From NCBI GenBank assembly GCA_004802705.1, contig SGPL01000717.1, positions 1 through 14,406 on the forward strand: 14,406 bases of DNA. The letters are read 5' to 3'. Below the pieces are notes generated by a model. That model ran no database searches. It had not been told where the DNA came from and worked only from the letters and a program-made list of their open reading frames with translations. Numbering within the stretch: position 1 is the stretch's first letter; every line of letters begins with the position of its first letter. The translations under genes were made by a program, and so were the position numbers. Source of the DNA: Bondarzewia mesenterica. Lineage: Eukaryota; Basidiomycota; Agaricomycetes; Russulales; Bondarzewiaceae. This document shows positions 1 through 8,114 of this stretch, piece after piece.

Positions 1-44
1 AGGGAGAGGGTGTCGAGGAGAGGAGAGTGGAGCTGGATGGACAT
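1..44 (-). CDS. Probable 5' end of a leftward protein-coding gene (partial, runs off the window)
   Basis: Read on the minus strand, an ATG at 44-42 opens a frame that stays open to the window edge and starts MSIQLHSPLLDTLSL. Every codon after the ATG except CAG ends in C or T, a bias typical of well-used fungal coding sequence. The start context is favourable, with G at -3 (GCCATG). The sequence upstream (rising plus-strand coordinates) is very rich in C and T on the minus strand, as is common in fungal promoters and 5' leaders. Only about 15 residues are visible, so no family can be assigned. The alternative is a chance open frame in pyrimidine-rich DNA. The adjoining sequence to the left would settle it. 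Confidence 0.35.
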   Translation of the reverse strand, partial: MSIQLHSPLLDTLS

Positions 45-511
45 GGCGAGAGTGGGTCTTGCGCGCGGGGGGGTGAGGAGGACGGTGGGAGGACAGCGTG
101 GACGAGAGGTTCTTGAAGGCGTTGTGGGAGTGGAGCAGGAGGAGGAAGGGGATAGGAAGGACGAGCAGAGGCCGGGTGGGAAGAGAGGGCCTTGACTTTG
201 AATGTGGGTGTGGCGCGGAGGGGAGGGCCGAGAAGAAGAGGCGAGGGTGACCGGAGGATTGGGAGAAAACAGAGACTGGCTTCGTTTATGAAGGAGGTGA
301 ACCCCGGGCGTCGTTGCTCGTTCCAGGCGGTTTGCAGCGTGGTACTCGGTCCGAGGCGTGCTCGAACGCGAGCGCGAACCGACGGTCATGGGCGTGCAGG
401 CCTTGAGGCCGATCAATGGCCCTGTCTTCTTGATGGATCAACACCCCAGCGCCTTAAGCGTCAAGTGTCCTTGCAGTCGTGGTCGAGAGGGGATGAGTGT
501 TAGGTTTTATA
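45..511 (-). promoter_or_regulatory. Putative CT-rich leader and promoter of the leftward gene
   Basis: The plus strand here is strongly purine-rich for the first 250 bases (GGAGGAGG-like runs), so the minus strand is a CT-rich tract directly upstream of the ATG at 44. A TATAAAA motif lies on the minus strand at 511-505, about 460 bases from that ATG. This is far for a core promoter unless the leader is long or contains an intron. The plus-strand open frames across this stretch look like by-products of the base skew. The assignment is inferred from composition only. Confidence 0.25.
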
Positions 512-515
512 GGCA

Positions 516-1077
516 TGATTCGAATTCAAAGCAGCAACCCCAGAATGCACTCAGCCACTCCCTCCGATCTAGACCCGATCGCATCTCTGCTATTCGATAC
601 GCGGAAAACAAGTCTCGGAGAAACCCCATTTTTGGTCCCTGCACCCTATCGCACTCTGCCGGTGGTCCACCGCGGACGTCCTCACCCTGTTGCTTTGCGA
701 CACCGCTCATCGTCGTCGTCGCTGCTGTGCGCGCGGGAGCCGAGCAGCCCGGCCTTGAAGAATGCAGTCTGGGCTCTCCCACGGACCTGGAGGGACGCGG
801 ACGTCGAGGCTCTGACGCTATATGCGGCGCTGGTCATGACCGCATCCCAGCCAGTCTGCAACTGATGCAAAAGCCGACGGTACGAGATCGGTTTCGTACC
901 AACGTCCTCTCTCGTATGCCGTCGTTCCACCTTGTTTCCAAGGTGACTCAAGAGTCCGCTTGCATGCACCCACCCACTCCAGTACGTACGATAGTCAAAG
1001 TCTCCTCGCACCCATCACACGTACTCGTTCGCATGAACACAGTCAGGGGATCTCCCCCATCCATTTCCCCACGATAG
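516..1077 (+). other. Candidate coding stretch, unresolved (two overlapping open frames)
   Basis: From an ATG at 516 (with a second at 543) a frame stays open to a TGA at 863-865 and reads like protein, for example ATPSDLDPIASLLFDTRK and then ALPRTWRDADVEALTLY. A second frame is open from far upstream to a TAG at 1075-1077, and its part after about 845 reads SLQLMQKPTVRDRFRTNV. One could pass from the first frame to the second through a short intron or a one-base error near 845-865, but I see no clean splice pair there. No known family is recognised. Stop codons are rare in this base composition, so chance frames are a real possibility. Confidence 0.18.
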
Positions 1078-1608
1078 TTGAAACGCCTCGTCGACAGGCT
1101 CGGCTTCTTTTCCCCAACTCACACCTCACACTGCCACGTCGCGGGGAATACAAGCGTTTACGCACACCCGCCGGTCTGCTGTTGGTCATACGAGCGGACG
1201 AGGTGCACACAGTCTATGCATGTTCAGTCGCATGACGTCGCCCCGCGTCGCCGACACCATGACACACCTCCATTCATACTCGAATTCACCGGCACCATTT
1301 AAGCTCTCTTCTCCGCATGCATCATCATGACGCTCCCCCGCGCGCCTTGGACGGCAATCCTCACACGCCCGCCCCAGCTGACCCCTCCGCCATTCGTCGA
1401 CATGACGTCCCAGTTCGGTTCATGGCATTCCTAATCATGACCCGTCGTCCCACTTCACTACAGTCACTCGCCGTAGCGGTTCGTTGCCGGCGCCTCCCTC
1501 GTCGTGCGTGCTCTCGTTCTAGACCTTTCGCACTCCTTGGTTTTTCTTTTCCTTCCCCGGATTTTGTTTTCGAACGGACAGTCCATGTGCATGCTGGCGG
1601 CGTTTCCA
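1078..1608. other. No supportable gene
   Basis: Only short overlapping frames on both strands are present. Two TGACGTC motifs, each preceded by CA, occur at 1233-1239 and 1403-1409. They resemble the core of bZIP (CRE-like) binding sites but are not evidence of regulation by themselves. The segment around 1520-1570 is T- and C-rich. Confidence 0.3.
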
Positions 1609-1984
1609 ATGTCGGACGCTCAGCATGGCGGGTACACCGTGCCGTTCTCTGGCCATGGAGGTTCGTCCCGACCTCGAGCAGCCTGACAGTTTCCTTCTCC
1701 CCTCAGCCCCGCTTCCCCGCGCCTTGCCAATTTCATGGAACACCTCATGAATGCCGCTGCAGAAGTCTTTCGCCCTGCAGGTTCTCGCTCGGTTCTGGAA
1801 TCGGACGAGGAAGTTTCTTTGCGACTTGAATGAGCACGATAACGCAGTCTCGGTCTCGGTCTCTAAACCTTCTCCCGCTTTCTGTGAACCCCGCATGGCC
1901 GTATACGATTCGTTGCTCGTGTCTTCTCCGTCTTCTTCCCCCGAAGCAAAGCAGAAGCCATCGAACAGGAATGAAATTTCATGA
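1609..1984 (+). other. Candidate exons of an unresolved gene
   Basis: An ATG at 1609 opens MSDAQHGGYTVPFSGHGG. A plausible intron follows at 1661-1706 (46 nt), with donor GTTCGT, a CTGAC branch-like site and a good pyrimidine tract ending CCCCTCAG. The next stretch (1707-1833) reads RLANFMEHLMNAAAEVF and later VLESDEEVSLRLE, which is very protein-like, then stops. A shift of one frame near 1825 continues with AVYDSLLVSSPSSSPEAKQK up to a TGA at about 1984. The phases do not match across the proposed intron (phase 1 donor, phase 2 needed), so a single gene cannot be closed. Either it is a gene with an unrecognised splice pattern, a decayed gene, or chance. No family is recognised. Confidence 0.2.
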
Positions 1985-3867
1985 CTTGACCAGTACGTAC
2001 CAGTCACACGCCTATAACCGTGGACACTCCGGAGCGAATCTGCGCGCGCGCACACACCTCATTGTTGCGAATCTCTATCACACCCCCTCCCTCGCGTCCT
2101 CCTCCTCCAAGTCAGCCGAGCAGCCTAGGTTCTCGAGCTCGGAGCTTGCACAACTCAAACTACAGTTATGGCATGTCGATTTTCTCTTTTGGCGTCGTTG
2201 AGGTCTCGCAACCCGAACGCGTCGTTTCGTTCTCCTTTTTTTTGTTGAGAGGGGGATTTGCACGGCACATGAACGATCTTCCGACGTCGATCGCGATCGG
2301 TCGGGGCGTGAGTCACGGATCATGCGTATGTTTGTGTGCATACTAATGCTAAGTACGGGTTGCCATTCCATTGACCGGCGCAGTTGGTATGTATGATCTC
2401 GGTAGATCTAACTCTCCCCTCTCTGTCTTTAGACAGTGCGAAATGCACCGTGTGGATTTGCTTGAGGCTGTTGTGCTCGTGCCGTCGGTCGTGGTGGTTC
2501 CTGGTTTTTGCTTTGAGAATGGATCTCACTCGCTGATTTATTTTCTCTCCTTCCTCTGCTGCGTCAAACGTTCGTTCTTATAATCATGGCTGTTTCTGGG
2601 TTTCTTTTTTGTGGTACCACCTTGTTCGCTATCTCGGCGCCACCATCTAGATCTTCCACTCCTCCCTCTGTCCGAATGGCCATTAAACCGCATCACGGGA
2701 ACCGTGGTTCCCTACCGGCCTTCTAACACCCACCCTCCCCCGCTCTCCTATATTTACGACTCGCCGGATCTCAACGCTCCTCTTTGTGCATATGTGGAGC
2801 TTGGATTGCGAACGTGCGCGCGGGCATGCGTGTACTGTGCCAGGCCTATGGATGAGCGTGGAGCGACCCTACGCAGGATTGAGGCAGGTTTGTCATTATC
2901 GGGAATTGTGTTTCCCATTTTCGAGGATACTTGATATGTACGGTTGCCGGGAACTGCAGAGAAGCGTTCCGTCTTCTCAGTTCTCGTCTGCATCCACGGT
3001 CATTTGATTGTGTATACTTAGCACGGTCCCCTCGTGCCATCGCCGCCTGCCTTATCCGACGCTGCGCTCGTCAACTGATTGAGTGCTCCCCCCGGTAGAC
3101 TGATTGTCTTATCGTCTCGAACGGTATGGACGTTCAAACGTTCAATCAGAGGCGCCGCATCGCTCCTCTGCGATATTTTTGCTAGTAGATCAGTGTCGAC
3201 GAGCGCCGAGACTGGTTGACAGACAGAACGATGGCGAGGGGTTTACGCTCTTCGCTCGACCGCGGTAGACTCGAGAGGTCCGTGCGAGGAGGCTCCACTG
3301 CTCAGGAGGCTGCCTCTCGTGATACCGCGTGCGCTGCGCTATATTTAACCGTTGACACTGGGATGCTATGTACGGCAATCAGGTTTCTGCTTTTTATCCT
3401 GTTTTTATTTTCGGGACGGCGCGTCGTTCTGCCTTTTGTCTATTTTGTCTGCGTGAGTAACGGTGGTTTTGTTTTTGGACGTTCTTGACGTGCTGTGCAA
3501 TGATCCGTCGTGGTGTCGTGCGGCTTCGCAGAATTGGACGTCGCGAGCTGTTCAGGTGCGGGTTGCGATGGCTGTGCTTGCTGCGAGATTTATGCGCTTC
3601 GTTCGCTCGATATGCACGTCAATCTTCGCAGTGCTCCACAGTCTACGAGCGACTTGGCCCGGGGGGGTGGGGGGTGGCTTGTGCCGCAACTGTGTAGGTA
3701 AGTGACCGAGTCCAATGTTTTAAAACGATATCTTTGGGCAGGATCCGGTGGATTGTGTCGAGGAAACTGTTGTGTATGTGGAGCCTTTGAACTGCATCGA
3801 GGTCAACGGGCGCTCTACGGTTACTTGACCAGTCCGTCGTCATATTCTTTTTCTGTCTATGTAATAC
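1985..3867. other. Long stretch without a supportable gene, upstream of the tRNA gene
   Basis: Only frames up to about 108 codons occur here, on both strands, and none has a convincing start or splice context. Visible landmarks are a perfect 12-bp palindrome CGATCGCGATCG at 2288-2299, TATA-like CTATATTTA elements near 2748 and CTATATTTAA near 3340, and a G-rich run (G7, T, G6, T, GG) at 3661-3676. T-rich segments occur near 2230 and 3390-3410. The TATA-like elements could belong to promoters of unseen transcripts. Confidence 0.3.
2288..2299. repeat. Perfect 12-bp palindrome
   Basis: CGATCGCGATCG is its own reverse complement and sits inside a wider imperfect dyad (CCGAC on the left, GTCGG on the right). 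It could be a dimeric transcription-factor site or chance. Nothing nearby assigns it a role. Confidence 0.35.
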
Positions 3868-3874
3868 GGCACTA

Positions 3875-3885
3875 TAGCCAAGTGG
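3875..3885 (+). promoter_or_regulatory. Internal pol III promoter, A box
   Basis: TAGCCAAGTGG fits the eukaryotic A-box consensus (TRGYNNANNNG). It lies in the D arm of the tRNA-Ser gene, where it serves as a TFIIIC contact site. Confidence 0.85.
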
Positions 3886-3943
3886 TTACGGCGACAGATT
3901 AGAATCAAAGAGAAAGGTTCATCTGTTTCACTATGTGAGCGCA

Positions 3944-3954
3944 GGTTCAAATCC
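3944..3954 (+). promoter_or_regulatory. Internal pol III promoter, B box
   Basis: GGTTCAAATCC matches the B-box consensus GGTTCRANTCC exactly. It lies in the T arm of the tRNA-Ser gene. Together with the A box it recruits TFIIIC. Confidence 0.9.
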
Positions 3955-3965
3955 TGCTGGTGTCG

Positions 3966-4748
3966 ATATGAGATAATCCGTCTTTCTTTTTCTTTTTTCT
4001 TTTCTCTGTTGATGATTCTTTTTTTCAGTCGGTTCGAGGCAAGAAATGTGGGTGGTTCGCGCCGTCATTTACTTGGTGCACTCGACTCTTTCAATTTGTT
4101 CACCAACGTTGTTTCCCTGTTTCCATGAGGAGTTGGCATTTGAACTTGGTCGTTAACTTCTCCAAGTACCCCTTTCAAGCTCTATACCAGCAGAGAAAGA
4201 TCAAGGTGGCTACACGTACGCTTCGCCGTTTCTCAACTCTCGGCGTGGAGTTGAACGCGCGACTGATTGCTCATAGTCAATGACGTCGACACTGACGAAA
4301 AAACTACCTCGCAAAATTCTTTCTCGCTTTCTGTTTTCGAGTCTTGCTCATCATCACAGCCTAGGTCTCGATTCTGGTCCAACATTCAGGTACATCTGAT
4401 ATCTTCTCGTGCGGTGTTCTGTCTATCTCCTTTTTCCTAGGACGAATCGGCTTCTCATGAAGATCGTCTGTGAGAGTTTTCCTCGTCATTCTGAGACTCG
4501 TGACTGATTGTTGGAATTTTACGAATGGGCATGGGCATGGAATGCGTTCCAATGACGGTCTGATTGCTGCTCCACAACGAAGCGTGGCTATGCCGTTTTT
4601 TTTTTTTTGAACGGACTTTCGCATGCAAGGTACTGCATTCCGTGGGCTCTAGGATATGCTTGGATCCGCCCTTATCTCTGAGAATACATGCTGGGACCAC
4701 CAAAGCCATGTCTCCTATTTATGTCTCCAGGCCCGCACAGTAGTGCAG
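3966..4748. other. No supportable gene between the tRNA terminator and the next candidate exon
   Basis: Apart from the terminator the stretch holds only short frames on both strands. A T13 tract at 4596-4608 is flanked by CCG and GAACGG and could fold into a weak hairpin. A TGACGTC motif occurs at 4281-4287. Confidence 0.3.
3981..4003 (+). terminator. RNA polymerase III terminator (T tracts) of the tRNA-Ser gene
   Basis: Runs of T5 (3987-3991), T6 (3993-3998) and T4 (4000-4003), separated by single C residues, start about 20 nt after the tRNA 3' end. Pol III normally stops at four or more T residues, so the first run probably suffices and the others act as back-up. Confidence 0.8.
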
Positions 4749-5228
4749 GTTGGCATCCAGGTTTTGTAGATTTGAACCTCTTGACTCGAAGGACACGGTC
4801 TCCTCCCACCCCGAACGTCATGAATACTCGTCTTTGCTTTTGGTCATACCGCTCACGGGTGCCTGGGTTCTCTTCTATCTTCACTCGCACAGCCGCTTCG
4901 CTTCCTCCGCTTTGTATGTATTGCCCTCCCGCGAGCATGCTTCGAGGGCTTCCTATCGTGATTGGAGTGTATGGTATCCTCTTTCGTGACACGGCATCCC
5001 CGTGCCCCTCGTGAGCACTCGGCGCATCCTCCGTCAGTCTCGAACAGCCCTTCTACGTTTTTTGTCTGTGCCTTTCATGTCATGGGTGTGAAAGAGGGTC
5101 ACAAGCACGCTAGTGTTGTTCACGACCTCTGTCGTGTGACGCCGCTAGGCGCTCACTTGACCATCCGTGGTTATGAACTGTTTCAGCATTTTGACGTTGC
5201 GAACGGGTGTTCGGGGCGACCATCCTGA
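4749..5228 (+). other. Candidate two-exon coding stretch (start not found)
   Basis: After a possible acceptor (GTGCAG ending near 4748), a frame is open to 4968 and reads, in part, PERHEYSSLLLVIPLTGAWV, followed by LYVLPSREHASRASYRDWS. A possible 47-nt intron (4969-5015; donor GTATGG, end GTGAG) joins it in frame to 5016-5228. That second part reads VMGVKEGHKHASVVHDL and then GAHLTIRGYELFQHFDVANG before a TGA. Together this gives about 143 codons. A hydrophobic run (LLLVIPLTGAWVLFYL) could be a membrane segment. No family is recognised. Against it, there is no ATG start, the branch site is weak, and the exons have not been tied to neighbours. Confidence 0.22.
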
Positions 5229-5349
5229 CGAAATCGCCTTCTGTTCTCAATAATCAAGATCGTCGTCGGACCAATCTGACTTGTATTAATGACTTCCGCG
5301 ATTTACGAGCTTCCTCCGAGGTTCACAGTTCTTTCCGATACTGCATTGA

Positions 5350-5580
5350 TCACATCTGGTCGTCGGAGCCTCATTTCTACACTGGCCTCCTCACGCTTTC
5401 GCGGAATTGCCTAGGCCTAGTGGAGTCGATGCCGCTGAAACCTTTGTTGAACGCCCGCCTTTCCAGAGTCAAGTGCCCGATATCTTTTCATATGACGTCG
5501 CAGATTTCCATCAGACCCCTTCCTCAAGACAGTCCGTCTCCCTGCTCTTCCATTTCCCCGCTCCTCCAGAGCACGTTTGA
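5350..5580 (+). other. Candidate exon, unresolved
   Basis: A frame free of stops runs for 76 codons between TGA codons, without an ATG. Its second half has a protein-like composition, for example VDAAETFVERPPF and VPDIFSYDVADFHQTPSS. A longer frame with a start-like codon (5207-5641) overlaps it but becomes a low-complexity serine run at its end. It may be a further exon of the candidate at 4749-5228, but I could not find splice sites that keep frame. Confidence 0.15.
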
Positions 5581-5699
5581 CCTATCGCCATGTTCTAGGT
5601 CCTCCTCCTCATCATCTCAAAATCTAGACCTCCAACATTGAGTTTGAGTAGCCAGCCATGATCCTCATTTCTGATCTCTCTGTCAAACGCCCGTGGGAC

Positions 5700-7331
5700 G
5701 GATGCGGTTTCGCCTGGTTGTGCTTGTGTGCTTATCTGCATTTATTTCGCCCCCTTGCTTCTGCTCTTCGTGGACGTGCCTGCGGACCAGACATGCTATT
5801 TCATACCGCCCCATCTCTATTCTTGGACCATGACAGCGCAATCAAACGCTCTACAACCTCGTTCTGCTCTTGTCCGTCCTCTCTCATCCGCGCAAGAAGC
5901 GGGCTGCATGGCTCGCGGACTCTGCGCGGATGTATGTATGTGCGGACATGCTCTTCAGGCTTCGACGATCGATCTTTCGTATGTCAGTACACATTGTCTA
6001 TCTATCATATNAGGCACTGCTAAANNTTGNCCTACTGAAGCCGATCGAGACCTGGGCATGCAGTGCAAGCTTCGTGTTGCCCGCGATCGTTCTGTGCTAT
6101 GCTGTTACAGTNNNGTGCTGNANCTCANCCNTGCTCACCTTACGAAGCAAATGACTGGGNTAGACAGAGCATGCTCCANTGACTGCTGGATGCCTGAAGG
6201 TAGCGCGGAGNANGAAATTAACCCAGGTTGCTACTGCGTAGGTTCATATCATAACCTAGTGCAACTCCACCATCGTCAGGTGCGTGCATCGCATCGCGTT
6301 CTTGAGCATATTCTGACCTTGTATGTGCATTCAATCAGACCCTGAGGCTATCACAGTCGCCGTCCTGCTCACACGAAAGNCTCAAGCCCATCTCTTTGAA
6401 GATCTGGGTGCGGCTGCTAAATTTGTCGTCTCAGGCTTTGGCATGGTCCGTTTCTCTGAATAGGAATTAAGGTGAAGTAATTGGGATCTTGCGCGGCTGG
6501 CGCATACTAGTTCCCCTTTGACGACTGCGCGAAGCCGTGCTCGATGCAAGGTGGGCGGTAGAATCCCGTATGCAGCGTCAGAGGCCGATATGACAGGAAC
6601 TCGAGCGCACCTCCTTCGGACTGGCACNGCAGTGGGGCATCGAGATGGACTTAGGAGANCTTTAAATGAGGATCGAAACACTAGTGAGTGAGGANGAGGC
6701 NATTCGATTCAAATTAAAGCGACTTATCCAAAATCAACGACCGCCCCCTACANAGCAGTAACATCTTTGATAAAGATGNTAGACGTNCNAGTACGGGGTT
6801 GGGTGAGTGTAGGATGTNTCAAGGNNNNCATGGCACTNTATNCTGTTATGNTTNATTNCTTTCTCCAGATAATCNNCTTCCGTGTAAAGCGACCGCTTCC
6901 ACCCATCACGGAACTCACAATGGAGCTTCTNACCGNAAGCCTGCAAGNAGGCATGNCGGACACCNGCTCGTCGGCGCTAACAAGAAACAGGCAGTTTGCT
7001 CCTGCCTCGACGTTGACAAAGAACATTANAATTCCTATTCTTGANTTTNCTGGACAGCTCATCGATAAAGGCAACTNTGGGATTATCTGCTTCGCCGCCT
7101 CTTTGTCCTCACATCGACACCGTTGAAGAACGCCATGAGGTTAGCACCTGTCTTGACTTTCCTCATTTGCTTACAGCTCACCTCTACCTCCCTTGCACCC
7201 GGCGTCGAATCGCTGCTTAAAGTACTTACGGACCCTNATCTTCNACCAGAACAGCGTGTCGATGTCAAAGAGCAAGTGNGTTTGCTCACGNCGACAGACT
7301 GGGCTCAAAAATGCATTCGATGAGTGGCCGT
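5700..7331 (+). other. Candidate multi-exon gene in N-rich sequence (not resolvable)
   Basis: Several exon-like pieces lie on the plus strand. After a good intron at 6280-6338 (GTGCGT donor, CTGAC branch, CAATCAG acceptor; 59 nt), 6339-6463 reads DPEAITVAVLLTRK and FEDLGAAAKFVVSGFGMVRF in one frame. A frame at about 6520-6690 includes VGGRIPYAASEADMTGTRA. After an acceptor TTTCTCCAG at 6868, 6869-7121 reads ALTRNRQFAPASTLTKN and GQLIDKGN. After TTGCTTACAG at 7176, 7177-7323 reads APGVESLLKVLTDP. The phases of neighbouring pieces do not agree, and more than thirty Ns fall here, so indel errors are likely. A hydrophobic stretch near 5730-5770 could be a signal peptide. No family is recognised. 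Confidence 0.25.
6280..6338 (+). other. Probable spliceosomal intron (59 nt)
   Basis: The donor GTGCGT follows CAG. A TTCTGAC branch-site match lies 25-30 nt before the acceptor CAATCAG. Length and signals fit fungal introns. It separates a frame ending in HHRQ from the protein-like DPEAITVAV stretch, although the phases across it do not match in the present sequence. Confidence 0.4.
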
Positions 7332-7495
7332 TCGCTCCTGAGGTGTGTCATTGTCGCGCCTGGCAACGGAGACTNGGGTNTTCATATCATACCATGATAA
7401 TAATACTTCGACATGTGCTGCCCGTGAGAGGGTTCGTGCTACTCTCCTGCTTCCATTTACCTTTAGACGAGCTAAGTATTGCATACCTCGCACTG
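7332..7495. other. Spacer between the candidate gene and the duplicated block
   Basis: No gene or clear signal is seen. Similarity to the second unit starts only at about 7496, so this is unique flanking sequence to the left of the tandem duplication. Confidence 0.35.
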
Positions 7496-7895
7496 AGATG
7501 CATGACCGATGCTATGCAAAGCCAATCTCACCGTTGGAGAGACTTGGAGCTTGGCCTGAACGTTTAAATGTGTACTGTTCACTCGAAAGNTACAAGTGAC
7601 TNGTAGTCTGAAATTTAGNAGCCCANGTNGGGGGCAAGTTGCCAACTGTTGCCAAACAGAGTAACTCAACTGGGTACGTAAGCAAAATACCGGGGACTCG
7701 AAGTTGCTCTGCTTGCCTCCGCATATTCGAATTTGACTCTGACATCAATTGTGAACGCCCTCTACNCTCTTTCGGTGAGCAGTGTTTCCATTTGGCATTC
7801 TAAAANATTCTCACTATTGATGATACTATAGTTGCGCGTCGTCGAGCGCAGGAGCGTTTAGCGATTTCTTTTTCGGCCAGCGGCTAGCCGCCGCG

Positions 7896-8114
7896 ATGAT
7901 TTGTTGCGGATTTCTTAGAATGCAAACCTGTGCGCGGCCGCACATATTCGATATTCGTGAAATTCCCATTTTTACGAGGCCACGCGTCCTGTCCAAATCT
8001 TCTCACTACGAATCGAGATGCCGCAATAGTAGTGGGCTGGCACCGTTGTATCTGGCGAGGCAATATGTTCGTGAGCGTTTCAATCCATATTTTTTTTTGA
8101 CCTTGTTGGAATGA
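7896..8114 (+). other. Conserved short ORF in the leader of paralog 1 (possible uORF or N-terminal exon)
   Basis: A 72-codon frame starts at ATG 7896 (G at -3) with MICCGFLRMQTCARPHIFDI and ends at TGA 8112-8114. The equivalent frame is open in unit 2 despite many substitutions and a 3-bp length change that keeps frame. About 10 third-position synonymous and 14 amino-acid-changing codons separate the copies, so selection on the protein is at most weak. Its 3' part overlaps the proposed first exon of the main gene. If a poor donor (GTTCGT at 8067) were used, its first 57 codons would join the main frame in phase 0 as an N-terminal extension. Otherwise it may be an upstream ORF or chance. Confidence 0.25.

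Larger units (their letters stand above)
3868..3965 (+). tRNA. tRNA-Ser(AGA) with a 16-nt intron
   Basis: This is a complete class II tRNA. The acceptor stem GGCACTA (3868-3874) pairs with TGGTGTC (3958-3964), including G-U pairs, and the discriminator is G at 3965. The D stem is GCC/GGC (3877-3879, 3890-3892). The anticodon stem ACAGA (3894-3898) pairs with TCTGT (3922-3926), and the loop holds TT-AGA-A with anticodon AGA at 3901-3903. A 16-nt intron (3905-3920) lies directly 3' of position 37, the standard eukaryotic nuclear site. The long variable arm (3927-3940) forms TCAC/GTGA, which is diagnostic of serine or leucine type. The T stem GCAGG/CCTGC encloses TTCAAAT. The mature length is 82 nt. 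It decodes UCU/UCC after A34-to-inosine editing. CCA is not encoded, as expected for a nuclear gene. Confidence 0.95.

Noticed and set aside
879..900. Hairpin GGTACGA...TCGTACC
   Set aside because: A 7-bp stem with no terminator, RNA gene or repeat context; expected by chance.
358..1077. Longest plus-strand frame in the left half (239 codons) as one gene
   Set aside because: Its start is inside the purine-rich upstream region, and other frames look equally or more protein-like over part of it. Only the 3' part was kept as a low-confidence candidate.
1519..2055. Minus-strand frame of 178 codons
   Set aside because: It lies opposite CT-rich DNA where stop codons are rare, is rich in Arg, Ser and Glu, and overlaps more plausible plus-strand exon-like pieces.
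3661..3676. G-rich run as a G-quadruplex
   Set aside because: Only two long G runs plus GG are present, without four separated runs of three, so a canonical quadruplex is not supported.
1233..5499. Four TGACGTC motifs (1233, 1403, 4281, 5493) as CRE-like regulatory sites
   Set aside because: About two would be expected by chance on both strands, and they are not placed consistently before any supported gene.
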